Assembly: GCF_900603025.1 (NCBI RefSeq)
Contig: NZ_LR026975.1
Span: 4,216,001-4,280,000 of the forward strand
Length of the DNA: 64,000 nt
Reading direction: 5' to 3'
From: Mycolicibacterium hassiacum DSM 44199
Lineage (GTDB): Bacteria; Actinomycetota; Actinomycetes; Mycobacteriales; Mycobacteriaceae
Shown here: piece after piece, positions 18,871 to 27,586 of the stretch
Layout: the number at the start of each line of letters is the position of its first letter
Position numbering within the stretch: the stretch's first letter is position 1
Made by a program: the position numbers and the translations under genes
The notes under the pieces: model-generated
The model's database searches: none
The model's input: the letters and a program-made list of their open reading frames with translations, nothing else
What the model was told of the DNA's origin: nothing

Positions 18871-20435
18871 TGGGTTGCCCCTTCGGGGTCGGTGGTGTCC
18901 GCTGCGGCGGGCTCGGCAGCAGGGTCGGTGGGGATGGTGAATCGGAACCGGGTTCCGTCGGTGTACGACGAATCGATCCAGATGGTGCCGCCGTGGTGTT
19001 CGACGATCTTCTTACATAGTGCCAGACCGATGCCGGTGCCGGTGTAGGAGTCGCGGCCGTGCAGGCGCTGGAAGATGACGAACACCTTGTCGGCGAACTC
19101 GGCGGGGATACCGATTCCGTTGTCGCTGACCGCGAACTCCCAACCGTCCGAGGCCTGTTCGCAGTCGATCTGCACGCGCGGGGCGACGTTCTCGCGACGG
19201 AACTTGATCGCGTTGCCGATCAGGTTCTGCCACAGCATGGTCAGCAGCGTCGGATCGCCGGTGAGCCGCGCCGAGGCGCCCCGGCGGACGATCTGCGCAC
19301 CCGACTCCTTGATCGCGGTGTCCAGGTTCGCCAGCGCGTCGTCGATCACCGTGTCCATGTCGACCTCGGTCTGCTGGGCGCTGATCCGGCCCACCCGCGA
19401 GAAGGTGAGCAGGTCGTTGATGAGCACCTGCATCCGTTTCGCGCCGTCGACGGCGAACGAGATGTACTCCACCCCGCGCTCGTCGAGCTTGTCGCCGTAG
19501 CGTTTCTCGATCAGCTGGCAGAACGACGCCACCTTGCGCAGCGGTTCCTGCAGGTCGTGGGAGGCGACGTAGGCGAACTGCTCGAGCTCGGCGTTGGACC
19601 GCTGCAGTTCCTGGGCCTGTTCGGCGAGCCGGCTGCGCGCGGTGTGCGAGGCCTCGAGTTCGGCGACGATGCGCTGGCGCATGTCCTCCACGTCGGCGGC
19701 GATGGCGCGGATGTCGCTCGGCCCCTGCGGCACGATTCTGTCGTCGAAGTTGCCGCTGGTGATGTTGCGGCAGGAGCGGGCCAGCGCTTCCAGCGGCCGG
19801 TTGACCGCGTTGCGGACGATGACGGCCAGCGCCAGCGCGGCCACGAAGAACGTCGCCACCATCCCGATCAACACGCTGTCCCGCCAGACCCGCACCCGGT
19901 CTATCTCGTCGACGGCGTGCTGACGGGCCTCGGCCAGATGCGCGTTCTGAACGTCGAACAGCCGCCGGATGCCGTCGAAGAGCGCCCGGCCGCGGTCGGA
20001 GGTGGCGGGGTCGATGACCTCCGGCGTGCCGGGTTTGATCCGGGCGATCAGCGGCTCGGCGAACGACGACCGCCATTCGTCGGCGGCGCGCTCGATCGCG
20101 TCCACGTCGGCGATCAGCTCCGGGAACTCGGCGAGCACGTCGCGGATCTCCTGCGTGGCGGCGCGTTCGGTCTCCTCGCCGGTGTAGTAGGGCTGCAGGA
20201 GCAGCGGTTCGGCGGCGATGGCGTAGCCCCGCACCGCGGTCTCCTGGTCGCGCAACGCCGCCTGCAACTGGTAGGCCGCGATGCGTGCGGGCTGGATGTG
20301 CTCGGTGAGCCGCCGCGACATGTCGTCGTAGCGGTTGAGCAGCAGCGCGCCGCCGACCGCCCCGGCCAGCACCAGCGCACCCATCGACAGCAGGACGAGG
20401 TTCTGCCACCCCTGAACCGTCGGGCGCCGTCTCAT
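18867..20435 (-). CDS. Membrane sensor histidine kinase with CHASE3-type sensor
   Basis: 522 residues. TM1 lies at about 13-34 and TM2 at about 185-207. Between them is an extracytoplasmic helical domain (DQETAVRGYAI, ALFDGIRRLFDVQNAHLAE) typical of CHASE3. HAMP and a coiled coil lead to HisKA with H293 (VASHDLQEPLRK), then HATPase motifs NLIGNAIKFR, DNGIGIP and GTGIGLALCKKIVEHHGG. It overlaps the PP2C gene (ATGA) and the small response regulator (TTGA), so all three are one operon and probably one relay. Confidence 0.92.
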   Translation of the reverse strand: MRRRPTVQGWQNLVLLSMGALVLAGAVGGALLLNRYDDMSRRLTEHIQPARIAAYQLQAALRDQETAVRGYAIAAEPLLLQPYYTGEETERAATQEIRDVLAEFPELIADVDAIERAADEWRSSFAEPLIARIKPGTPEVIDPATSDRGRALFDGIRRLFDVQNAHLAEARQHAVDEIDRVRVWRDSVLIGMVATFFVAALALAVIVRNAVNRPLEALARSCRNITSGNFDDRIVPQGPSDIRAIAADVEDMRQRIVAELEASHTARSRLAEQAQELQRSNAELEQFAYVASHDLQEPLRKVASFCQLIEKRYGDKLDERGVEYISFAVDGAKRMQVLINDLLTFSRVGRISAQQTEVDMDTVIDDALANLDTAIKESGAQIVRRGASARLTGDPTLLTMLWQNLIGNAIKFRRENVAPRVQIDCEQASDGWEFAVSDNGIGIPAEFADKVFVIFQRLHGRDSYTGTGIGLALCKKIVEHHGGTIWIDSSYTDGTRFRFTIPTDPAAEPAAADTTDPEGATH

Positions 20436-21673
20436 GGCGAACCCGATCTCCGCTCGTCGCCGCGCACCTCGGTGCGTGCCCCGCCGCCGGTGTCGGCGGC
20501 GCGCTGCACCCGCACCACCGCGATGTCGTCGCTGATGCCGCCCACCGACTGGGCGCGCCGCTCGACGTCCTCGATCAGCGCGTCGACGAACTCGGCGCCG
20601 GGCAGGTGCGCGTAGCCGCGGGCCACCTCCAGCAGCCCCTTCTCGCCGAGACGTTCGGTGCCGTTGCCGGAGCGGCCCTCGAACAGGCCGTCGGTGAGCA
20701 GCACCAGGCCGTGGCCCTCGGGCAGTTCGTGCACGGTCAGCGGCCACTCGTAGCCGTTGAGCCCCAGTGCGGGCCCGACCGCCGGTTCCAGCCATTCCAC
20801 CGTGCCCGGGCCGTGCAGCAGCATGCCGGGGTGGCCGGCCGACACCACGTTGAACGTCAGATCGTGCGGGGAGATCGCGACGCTGAGCACGGTGGCGAAG
20901 ATGCTGCGGCCGGGCCGTTCGGTGCTCAGGATGCGTTCCAGTTGGCGCATGCGCTGGTTGCCGCGCAGCCCGGCGAAGGTCAGCGCGCGCCAGCCGATGC
21001 GCAGCGCCACCCCGAGGGCGGCCTCGTCGGGGCCGTGGCCGGCCACATCGCCGACCATCACGTGCACGGTGCGGTCCGGGGTCTGCACGAAGTCGTAGAA
21101 GTCCCCGCCGAGCAGCGCGTGCTGGCGGCTCGGCCGGTACTGCGCGACGATGTCGACCCCGGGCGAGTCCAGCAGCAGCGGCGACGGCAGCAGGCCGCGT
21201 TCCAGCCGGGCGTTCTCCTTGGCGCGCAGTTCGCTGGCGTGCAACTCCACCGCCGTCAGCTCCGCGCGTTTGCGTTCGATCGCGTACAGCAGCGCCCGAT
21301 GCAGCGTGTCGGGTTCGACCCGCCCCTTGACCAGGTAGTCCTGGGCGCCGGCGGCCACCGCCGACACCCCGAAGTGCTCGTCGTGCAGGCCGGTGAGCAC
21401 CACGATCGGCACGGTGGCGTCCCGGCGGATGATGCGGTCCAGCGCCTTGATCCCGTCGGCGTCGGGCAGGTTGAGGTCCAGCAGCACACAATCGGGCCGG
21501 CTCGCGCCCAGCTGCCGTTCGGCCTGCTCCATCGACGACGCCCAACAGACCCGGATGTCGGCGTCGGCGTCGGCGATCAGCTCCTCGACCAGCACCGCGT
21601 CGGCCCGGTCGTCCTCCACCAGCAACACCGAGATGGGTTGCGTGGCTGGAGTTCGATCGCCCGACGGAGTCAC
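20432..21673 (-). CDS. Response regulator fused to PP2C/SpoIIE-type serine phosphatase
   Basis: About 413 residues from GTG 21673; a TTG 30 nt upstream is the alternative start. The receiver domain has VEDDRADA, acceptor LLDLNLPDADG and K in YLVKG. A short helix leads to a SpoIIE phosphatase with metal-site motifs GGDFYDF, GDVAGHGPDEA, LLTDGLFEGR and SDDIAVVRV. Phosphorylation by the downstream kinase would switch dephosphorylation of a STAS protein, releasing a stress regulator. The RsbW-like ATPase at 18020 is the expected counter-enzyme. Confidence 0.9.
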   Translation of the reverse strand: MTPSGDRTPATQPISVLLVEDDRADAVLVEELIADADADIRVCWASSMEQAERQLGASRPDCVLLDLNLPDADGIKALDRIIRRDATVPIVVLTGLHDEHFGVSAVAAGAQDYLVKGRVEPDTLHRALLYAIERKRAELTAVELHASELRAKENARLERGLLPSPLLLDSPGVDIVAQYRPSRQHALLGGDFYDFVQTPDRTVHVMVGDVAGHGPDEAALGVALRIGWRALTFAGLRGNQRMRQLERILSTERPGRSIFATVLSVAISPHDLTFNVVSAGHPGMLLHGPGTVEWLEPAVGPALGLNGYEWPLTVHELPEGHGLVLLTDGLFEGRSGNGTERLGEKGLLEVARGYAHLPGAEFVDALIEDVERRAQSVGGISDDIAVVRVQRAADTGGGARTEVRGDERRSGSP

Positions 21674-21703
21674 TGCCGTGTCAGATATCGCACGCAAAAG
21701 CAA

Positions 21704-22157
21704 CCACGTCTTCTCACATCAGTCACCGTGGCCGCCCTGACCTCTTCGTTAGTGACTCTTCGACCATAGCCCCCACCGCGATCATGTCCGAATCGAAAGC
21801 CGCCGGCATCGCTCATCGACGACGGATCCGCCGAGGTCACGACGCCGGGCGGGGCCGGGCGCCCCGCCCGCTGCCGCGTCGGGAAACGACGTCGCGGTCG
21901 CCACGTTGGCAGACCGTACCCGATCTTGGGTGCGGGGCGGGCGAAACCGGCCGACCCGATGCCTGGATGCGCATCGACGGATCGCCCGGCGCCCACCCGC
22001 TCCCCCGGCGCCGGTCCGTCGGCCCGCCGAATCATCAACCGCGCCAACGGCGTTGGGAGGATCGCCGGCACTTGTGCTTTGCTGACGCGTTGGACTAGCC
22101 TGCATTCGGGTTCGGGGGAATTCGAATGCGAAACCGCTTGAAACAGGGGGAGGAACG
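21704..22157. other. Intergenic region between the phosphatase gene and the excalibur gene
   Basis: I see no convincing gene here. It holds a perfect 9-bp hairpin at 21847-21869 (GGGCGGGGC, loop CGGGC, complement) with no T-tract. Further right there is a promoter for the rightward gene, TTGTGC (22072-22077) and TAGCCT (22096-22101) with an 18-bp spacer. Short open frames on the plus strand have no ribosome site or recognisable product. Confidence 0.5.
22072..22101 (+). promoter_or_regulatory. Promoter of the excalibur/nuclease pair
   Basis: TTGTGC, an 18-bp spacer, then TAGCCT. The leader is about 50 nt and ends in AGGGGGAGG before ATG 22158. Confidence 0.5.
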
Positions 22158-22361
22158 ATGTTTCGCGTGATCTTTACCGTCGCGGCGGTGGCCGTTGCTG
22201 TCGCCGGCGCCGCACCGGCGGCCGCCGAGGCACGGCCGTACAAGAACTGCTCTCAGGCGCACGCCGACGGCCGCTACAACATCCCGAGGGACGATCCCGC
22301 CTACTGGCCGGAGGGCGACCGCGACGGGGACGGGCTGGCCTGCGAACCCAAACCGCGCTGA
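22158..22361 (+). CDS. Small secreted excalibur-domain protein
   Basis: 67 residues: a signal peptide of about 25 (ending AAAEA), then one excalibur calcium-binding motif with the loop DRDGDGLACE and the YKNCSQAHADGRY start. The strong AGGGGGAGG site supports the start. It is followed after 4 nt by a nuclease carrying the same domain at its C-terminus. A role in calcium binding at the envelope is known only by motif. Confidence 0.85.
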   Translation: MFRVIFTVAAVAVAVAGAAPAAAEARPYKNCSQAHADGRYNIPRDDPAYWPEGDRDGDGLACEPKPR

Positions 22362-22365
22362 GCCC

Positions 22366-23079
22366 ATGCCGACGCGGACACCCCTGGCGCGGCTGACCGG
22401 GCTGGTGAGTGCCGGGTTACTGGGTGCCGGGTTATTGGGTGCCGGCGTGCTGGCCCGGGCTCCGGCGGTGGCCGAACCGGTCGACGCCACCGCGGTGGTG
22501 CTGGAGGTCATCGACGGCGACACCATGGACATCCGCGACGCCAACCGCGGCCATCTGCGGGTGCGGGTACTGGGCATCGACACCCCGGAGACGAACAAAC
22601 CCAACTCGCCGGTGGAGTGCTGGGGCCCGGAGGCCACCCGGTTCGCCACCGAGACCATGCTCGGCCGGCGAGTGGCCGTGGTGCCCGACCCGACCCAGGA
22701 CCGCACCGACCGGTACGGCCGCACGCTGGCGTATCTGATCCGCGAGGACGGCTGGAACTACTCGGTCGAGGCCGCGCGGGCCGGCATGGCCCGCGCCTAC
22801 GTCTACGGCGGGGCTCCGGTCAGCCGCTACGACGAGATCGCCGCGGCCGAACAGCAGGCCCGGGCGGCGCGCCGCGGCCTGTGGGGCCCGCCCTGCAACG
22901 GTGCCACCGAGCCCGTGGCCGGGTCGTCGGGATCCGCCCCGGCGCCGACCGTCTACTACCGCAACTGCGCCGAGGCCCGGGCCGCCGGGGCCGCGCCGCT
23001 GCTGCGCGGACAGCCCGGCTACCGGTCCGATCTCGACGGGGACGGCGACGGGGTGGCCTGCGAGCCGAAACGACGCTGA
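22366..23079 (+). CDS. Secreted thermonuclease-like protein with excalibur domain
   Basis: 237 residues. A signal segment built from short repeats (AGLLGAGLLGAGVLA) is followed by a staphylococcal-nuclease domain (about 40-170): VIDGDTMDIR, LGIDTPET, the RYGRTLAYL arginine region and ARAARRGLWGPP. An excalibur motif (residues about 190-237) ends DLDGDGDGVACE. It should be exported and calcium-dependent. Nuclease activity is inferred from the SNase residues. It probably shares the promoter of the small excalibur gene. Confidence 0.88.
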   Translation: MPTRTPLARLTGLVSAGLLGAGLLGAGVLARAPAVAEPVDATAVVLEVIDGDTMDIRDANRGHLRVRVLGIDTPETNKPNSPVECWGPEATRFATETMLGRRVAVVPDPTQDRTDRYGRTLAYLIREDGWNYSVEAARAGMARAYVYGGAPVSRYDEIAAAEQQARAARRGLWGPPCNGATEPVAGSSGSAPAPTVYYRNCAEARAAGAAPLLRGQPGYRSDLDGDGDGVACEPKRR

Positions 23080-23095
23080 CACCCGCCGCATAGCA

Positions 23096-23133
23096 CTGCG
23101 GCAGGCCGGCTCAACTCTGCCGGCCTGCCGCAG
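23096..23133. terminator. Bidirectional hairpin between convergent genes
   Basis: CTGCGGCAGGCCGGC and its exact complement form a 15-bp stem with an 8-nt loop. It lies 17 nt after the nuclease stop and 17 nt from the end of the echA1 gene. There is no T-tract. Confidence 0.65.
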
Positions 23134-23149
23134 CCACGTCCCGAACCGA

Positions 23150-23923
23150 TCAGGTACCGGTCCACTGCGGCGCCCGCTTCTCGGCGAACGCCTTGGCGCC
23201 TTCCTTGGCGTCGTTGGAAGCGAACACCGGGAGGAAGATCTCGGCCTGCTTCTTCCACATCTCCGCCGAGCTCCAGTCCCGCGACTCGACAATGATGCGC
23301 TTGGTCGCGGCCACCGCCAGCGGGCCGTTGGCGGTGATCTTCTCGGCCAGCTCGATGGCGGCATCCAGCGCCTTGCCGGGCTCGGCGAGCTTGTTGACCA
23401 GGCCCAGCTCGAGCGCCCGCTCCGCCGAGATGCTGTCGCCGGTCAGCGCCAGCTCCATCGCGACGGCGTACGGGATGCGCTGCGGCAGCCGCAGCAGACC
23501 GCCGCCGCCGGCGACCAGGCCGCGCTTGACCTCGGGGATGCCGAACGCCGACTCCCGCGACGCCACGATCAGGTCGGTGGCCAGCGCCAACTCGCAGCCG
23601 CCCGCCAGGCAGTAGCCCTCGACCGCCGCGATCAGCGGCTTGGCCGGCGGCTTCTCGGTGAAGCCCAGGCCGCGGCCCTCGATCGCCACGTTCTCACCGC
23701 GAGCGAACGCCTTGAGATCCATGCCCGCCGAGAACGAGCCGCCCGCACCCGTCAGGATGCCGACCGAAAGCCCCTTGTCCCCGTCGAGCCGATCCATCGC
23801 ATCGGCCAGTCCGCGGCTCACCTCGGCGTTCACCGCGTTCTTGGCCTCCGGCCGGTTGATCGTGATGATCAGAATCCGGTCTCGCTGCTCGACGAGCACC
23901 GTTTGTCCAGTGTTGTCACTCAC
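23150..23923 (-). CDS. echA1: Enoyl-CoA hydratase / crotonase (EchA1-like)
   Basis: 257 residues from GTG 23923. The complement of 23931-23936 is a TACGAT box 7 nt upstream, so the start is probably leaderless. Crotonase features are NRPEAKNAVN, the oxyanion-hole segment SFSAGMDLKAFARGE, the second GCELALATDLIVAS loop and FGIPEVKRGLVAGGGGLLRLP. It resembles M. tuberculosis EchA1 along its length. It should hydrate 2-enoyl-CoA esters. A KstR-type box lies in the divergent promoter shared with the acyltransferase gene. Confidence 0.88.
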   Translation of the reverse strand: MSDNTGQTVLVEQRDRILIITINRPEAKNAVNAEVSRGLADAMDRLDGDKGLSVGILTGAGGSFSAGMDLKAFARGENVAIEGRGLGFTEKPPAKPLIAAVEGYCLAGGCELALATDLIVASRESAFGIPEVKRGLVAGGGGLLRLPQRIPYAVAMELALTGDSISAERALELGLVNKLAEPGKALDAAIELAEKITANGPLAVAATKRIIVESRDWSSAEMWKKQAEIFLPVFASNDAKEGAKAFAEKRAPQWTGT

Positions 23924-23984
23924 GCGGGTGATCGTAACGGTCCGCACCGCCGCCGTACCCGGCCGGTCGATAATCCGGTTAGAC

Positions 23985-23998
23985 TAGAACACGTTTCA
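23985..23998. promoter_or_regulatory. KstR-type operator
   Basis: TAGAACACGTTTCA fits the consensus TNNAACNNGTTNNA reported for KstR, the TetR repressor of cholesterol catabolism. It lies in the divergent region of echA1 and the acyltransferase, 23 bp before the latter's start. The match is seen; the binding is inferred. Confidence 0.55.
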
Positions 23999-24020
23999 AT
24001 TTCGACCTGAGGGGCCGCCC

Positions 24021-24830
24021 GTGACCACGACCGACGCGGAGCCGTCGCAGTTGACCAAGTGGGACCCCGGTCTCACCGAGCGCGTCACGGCCGTCACCCG
24101 GCCGTTTCTCAAGCGCTACTTCCGCGCCGAGGTCCGCGACCTGGACAACATCCCGCCCGGCGGTGCGCTGCTGGTCTGCAACCACTCCGGTGGGCTGTTG
24201 CCGATGGATGTGCCGATCCTGGCCGCCGAGTTCTACGCCCACCACGGTTACGACCGGCCGCTGTACACGCTCAGCCACGACATGCTGATGACCGGCCCGA
24301 CCGGTGAGTTCTTCCGCAGGATCGGCTACATCAGCGCCAACCACGAGAACGCCGACGCCGCGTTGCGTTCCGGCGGCCTGGTGGTGGTGTTCCCCGGCGG
24401 CGACTACGACGTGTACCGGCCCACGTTGCGCGCCAACGTCATCGACTTCGCCGGCCGCACCGGGTACGTGCGTGCCGCGCTCAACGCGGGGGTGCCGATC
24501 GTCCCGGCGGTCGGCATCGGCGGACAGGAGACCCAGCTGTTCCTGTCGCGCGGCACCTGGCTGGCCGAGCGGCTCGGGCCGATCGCGCGGCTGGCCCGCA
24601 CCAAGATCGTGCCGATCTCGTTCGGGTTCCCGTTCGGGCTGAGCCTGGTGGTGCCGCCGAACCTGCCGCTGCCGGCCAAGATCACCATGCGGGTGCTGCC
24701 GCCCATCGACATCGAGGCCGAGTTCGGCGCCGATCCCGACATCGACGAGGTGGACGCGCACGTGCGGCGGGTGATGCAGCGCGCGCTCGACGAACTGGCC
24801 GCCGAGCGACGGCTGCCGGTGCTGGGCTGA
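24021..24830 (+). CDS. Lysophospholipid acyltransferase (PlsC/LPLAT superfamily)
   Basis: 269 residues. The acyltransferase block I is CNHSGGLLPMD, where the histidine and aspartate are seven residues apart rather than the classical four, as in the actinobacterial branch. FPGGDYDVYRP corresponds to block III and VPAVGIGGQET to block IV. The GTG start has CTGAGGGG before it. It overlaps the next esterase gene by one base, so both sit behind the KstR-type box. The acceptor lipid is unknown. Confidence 0.83.
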   Translation: MTTTDAEPSQLTKWDPGLTERVTAVTRPFLKRYFRAEVRDLDNIPPGGALLVCNHSGGLLPMDVPILAAEFYAHHGYDRPLYTLSHDMLMTGPTGEFFRRIGYISANHENADAALRSGGLVVVFPGGDYDVYRPTLRANVIDFAGRTGYVRAALNAGVPIVPAVGIGGQETQLFLSRGTWLAERLGPIARLARTKIVPISFGFPFGLSLVVPPNLPLPAKITMRVLPPIDIEAEFGADPDIDEVDAHVRRVMQRALDELAAERRLPVLG

Positions 24831-26092
24831 TGCGCCGGCTGCTGCGCCCGCGGCCGCTGCTGCGCGCGATGGTCGAACTGGCCAACGCCGCCAACGGGTT
24901 TCGGCCGATCGCCCGCGAGGGGTATCTGACCATCCCGGTGTTCGCGTTCGGCTGGCCGACCTCAGAGATGTCGCCGCTGTACCTGGCCGCCTCGGTGCTC
25001 TCGGCGCTGCGCCGCGGGCTGCGTGGCGACTTCGCCGGGACGCGCGGCCGGATCGCGCTGGTGCTCACGATGATCGCGTGGGTGCTGTTGTGGCTGATCC
25101 ACCGCCGCAATGTGGCGTCGCGGCCGCATTTCGAGGAGCCGCTGCGGGCCGAGCTCGGAGACGACTACGAGGAGATCGCCGCGCGCTCGCAGCCGTCGCG
25201 GCGCCGGGTGCAGGTCGGGGTGTGGCCGACCGAGCTGGTGCGGCGCCGCTATGTGGAGACCACGGTGCGCTACGGTCCGCATCCGCGCGGCAACCTCGCC
25301 GACATCTGGCGCCGCGCCGACCTGCCCCGGGATGCGAAAGCGCCTGTGCTGCTGCAGGTTCCGGGCGGCGCGTGGTCGATCGGCATGCGCCGGCCTCAGG
25401 CCTACCCGCTGTTGAGCCACCTGGCCGACCGCGGCTGGGTGTGTGTGTCGATCGATTACCGGGTCAGCCCGCGGCACACCTGGCCGGACCACATCGTCGA
25501 CGTGAAGCGGGCGCTGGCGTGGATCAAGGAGAACATCGCCGACTACGGCGGTGATCCGGACTTCGTGGCGATCACCGGCGGTTCGGCCGGCGGGCACCTG
25601 TCGTCGCTGGCGGCGCTGACCCCGAACGAGCCCCGCTGGCAGCCGGGTTTCGAGGACGCCGACACCTCGGTGGTCGCGGCGGTGCCGATCTACGGGCGCT
25701 ACGACTGGGTGTCGCTCGAGGGCAGCGGACGGCGCGAGTTCATCTGGTTCCTGGAGAAACTCGTCGTCAAGAAGCCGTTCCGGGAGAATCGGGAGATCTA
25801 TCTGGACGCGTCGTCGATCCGGCATGTGCGCCCGGACGCGCCGCCGTTCTTCATCCTGCACGGCTGCGACGACTCGATCATCCCGGTCGCCGAGGGCCGG
25901 GAGTTCGCCGCGGCGCTGCGCGCGGTGTCGACGAATACCGTTGTGTACGCGGAGATCCCGCACGCCCAGCACGCGTTCGACTTCTATTACGGATCGCCGC
26001 GGGCGCATTACACCGCGCAGGCGGTGGAGACGTTTCTGTCCTGGGTGCACGCCCGCTACCAGTCCCGCACCCGTCCGCGAGCAGACGCGTAA
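24830..26092 (+). CDS. lipC: Alpha/beta hydrolase, LipC-type carboxylesterase
   Basis: 420 residues. An N-terminal region of about 130 residues has two hydrophobic segments (around 30-55 and 78-92). The hydrolase domain follows: oxyanion segment QVPGGAWSIG instead of HGGG, nucleophile S252 in GGSAGGH, acid in HGCDDSI and histidine in AQHAFDF. It corresponds in order and layout to M. tuberculosis lipC, a surface-associated esterase. Its last codons (Arg-Ala-Asp-Ala-stop) form the left arm of the terminator hairpin at 26077. Confidence 0.85.
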   Translation: MRRLLRPRPLLRAMVELANAANGFRPIAREGYLTIPVFAFGWPTSEMSPLYLAASVLSALRRGLRGDFAGTRGRIALVLTMIAWVLLWLIHRRNVASRPHFEEPLRAELGDDYEEIAARSQPSRRRVQVGVWPTELVRRRYVETTVRYGPHPRGNLADIWRRADLPRDAKAPVLLQVPGGAWSIGMRRPQAYPLLSHLADRGWVCVSIDYRVSPRHTWPDHIVDVKRALAWIKENIADYGGDPDFVAITGGSAGGHLSSLAALTPNEPRWQPGFEDADTSVVAAVPIYGRYDWVSLEGSGRREFIWFLEKLVVKKPFRENREIYLDASSIRHVRPDAPPFFILHGCDDSIIPVAEGREFAAALRAVSTNTVVYAEIPHAQHAFDFYYGSPRAHYTAQAVETFLSWVHARYQSRTRPRADA

Positions 26093-26137
26093 ACCCCCCG
26101 AAAACCCGCCGATTCGGGGGTGTTGGCGTCTGCTCGC
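26077..26137. terminator. Terminator hairpin, repeat family copy A
   Basis: The outer arms GCGAGCAGACGC (26077-26088) and GCGTCTGCTCGC (26126-26137) pair perfectly. An inner stem CCCCCGAA / TTCGGGGG (26095-26102, 26113-26120) lies inside. It separates convergent genes, and the left arm overlaps the lipC coding end. Related hairpins are at 41406 and 63110. Confidence 0.7.
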
Positions 26138-26147
26138 CGGGGAAAGG

Positions 26148-27560
26148 TTACTGGGCCATGGCGGACTCGACCACCGTCAGCTCGGCGGGAAGCCCGGCGG
26201 CCGAACGTATCTCGATGAACGCCTGGATCATCGCGTCGGTCAGCTCGTGCGGGTCGCCGAGCGTCGACCCGTCGGTGAGCACCGAGATGTTGAGCTGGTC
26301 GACATAGCTCCACACCGTGATGTTGAGCCCGCTGCCGGCGGTGAGCGGCCCGACCGAATAGATCTCGGTGACCAACGCCCCGCCCACCCGGCCGGGCTGC
26401 CGCGGCCCGGGCACGTTCGAGATCGGGATGTTGAGCACCTTGTTCTGGCCGTCCTTGTCGCTCAGCCAGGCGAACAGCCGCTCCGCCGGCGCCGGCGGCA
26501 GATACGCCGACCAGCGGCTGATCAGCTCCGGCCCCAACAGGTGATGGGCCTCCTTGGCCTCGACGGCGGCGTCGTGCACGGCCCGCACCCGCTCCAGCGG
26601 ATCGGCCAAATGGATCGGCACCACCATCATCACGCCGGTGAACCTGTTGCCCGAGATCCGGTCCGGCGAGAAGTCGAAGCTGACCGGCACCGACGCCAGC
26701 AGCGGATGGTCGGCCTGCCCGTCGTAGGCCAGCGACAGCTCCCGCAGCGCCCCCGCCGAGATCGCCAGCACCATGTCGTTGATCGTCACGCCGAGGTGTT
26801 TGGCGGTCTGTTTGACGTCGGCGAGCGCCAGCGTGGCGGTGGCGAACCGGCGCACCCCGTCGACCCGGTGGTTCATGAACGACGGCGGCGGGGTGAACGG
26901 CCGGGTCAGCTCCGGCGAGAGTTTGCGCGAGCTCCTGCGCACCCGCTGCAGGCCCTGCGCGGTGTAGCGCACCAGCCCGGGGATCCGGCCGATCTGCCGC
27001 AGGTGGTCGACGAACGCGGTGCGCACCAACTGCCCGCGGGTCGGCGCGGGGTCGGTGACGTAGTCCTCCCGGTCCGGGCCGGCCTGCAGGTCCATGCCGC
27101 GGGCCAGCAGGTTCGCCGAGGCCACCCCGTCGGCCAGGGCGTGGTGGATCTTGCCGAGCACCGCGATCCGGCCGTTGGCCAGGCCCTCGATGAAGTACAT
27201 CTCCCACAGCGGCCGGCTGCGGTCGAGCTGGGTGCTGGCGATGCGGCCCACCGCCTCGTCGAGCTCCCGGCGCCCGCCCGGCGGGTCGACCCGGTACGGG
27301 CGGACGTGGTACTCGAGATCGACGTCGCAGTTCTCCCGCCACATCGGGTGGTGGAACTTGAACGGGATGTCGACGAGCTCGTAGCGGAACGGGTCGAGCT
27401 TGTAGAGCCGACGGCGGATCACCTCACGGAACTCGTCGATGCCGAACGCGCGGTCGCCCAGCTCCGACAGGTCGATGACCGCCAGCTTCAGCGTGTGCAT
27501 GTGCACGTCGGGGGTCTCGCTGTACAGCAACAGCGCATCCCACCCACTGAGGCGCTTCAC
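26148..27560 (-). CDS. Wax ester synthase / diacylglycerol acyltransferase (WS/DGAT)
   Basis: 470 residues. The catalytic HHxxxDG motif is HHALADG (H139, H140, D144, G145). PLWEMYFIEGL, NDMVLAISAGALREL and the C-terminal NVPGP motif (ISNVPGPRQP) are family hallmarks. It transfers acyl groups from acyl-CoA to glycerides or fatty alcohols to make storage lipid. The position matches Rv0221 beside lipC and echA1. The start is GTG 27560, 26 nt after the neighbouring esterase gene that runs the same way. Confidence 0.92.
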   Translation of the reverse strand: MKRLSGWDALLLYSETPDVHMHTLKLAVIDLSELGDRAFGIDEFREVIRRRLYKLDPFRYELVDIPFKFHHPMWRENCDVDLEYHVRPYRVDPPGGRRELDEAVGRIASTQLDRSRPLWEMYFIEGLANGRIAVLGKIHHALADGVASANLLARGMDLQAGPDREDYVTDPAPTRGQLVRTAFVDHLRQIGRIPGLVRYTAQGLQRVRRSSRKLSPELTRPFTPPPSFMNHRVDGVRRFATATLALADVKQTAKHLGVTINDMVLAISAGALRELSLAYDGQADHPLLASVPVSFDFSPDRISGNRFTGVMMVVPIHLADPLERVRAVHDAAVEAKEAHHLLGPELISRWSAYLPPAPAERLFAWLSDKDGQNKVLNIPISNVPGPRQPGRVGGALVTEIYSVGPLTAGSGLNITVWSYVDQLNISVLTDGSTLGDPHELTDAMIQAFIEIRSAAGLPAELTVVESAMAQ

Positions 27561-27586
27561 GAAACCACCACCTATCCGGAGGCGTC

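Noticed and set aside
21784..22098. Small plus-strand gene of about 100 codons
   Set aside because: No ribosome site, Arg/Pro-rich composition, no domain, and the real promoter of the next gene lies inside it.
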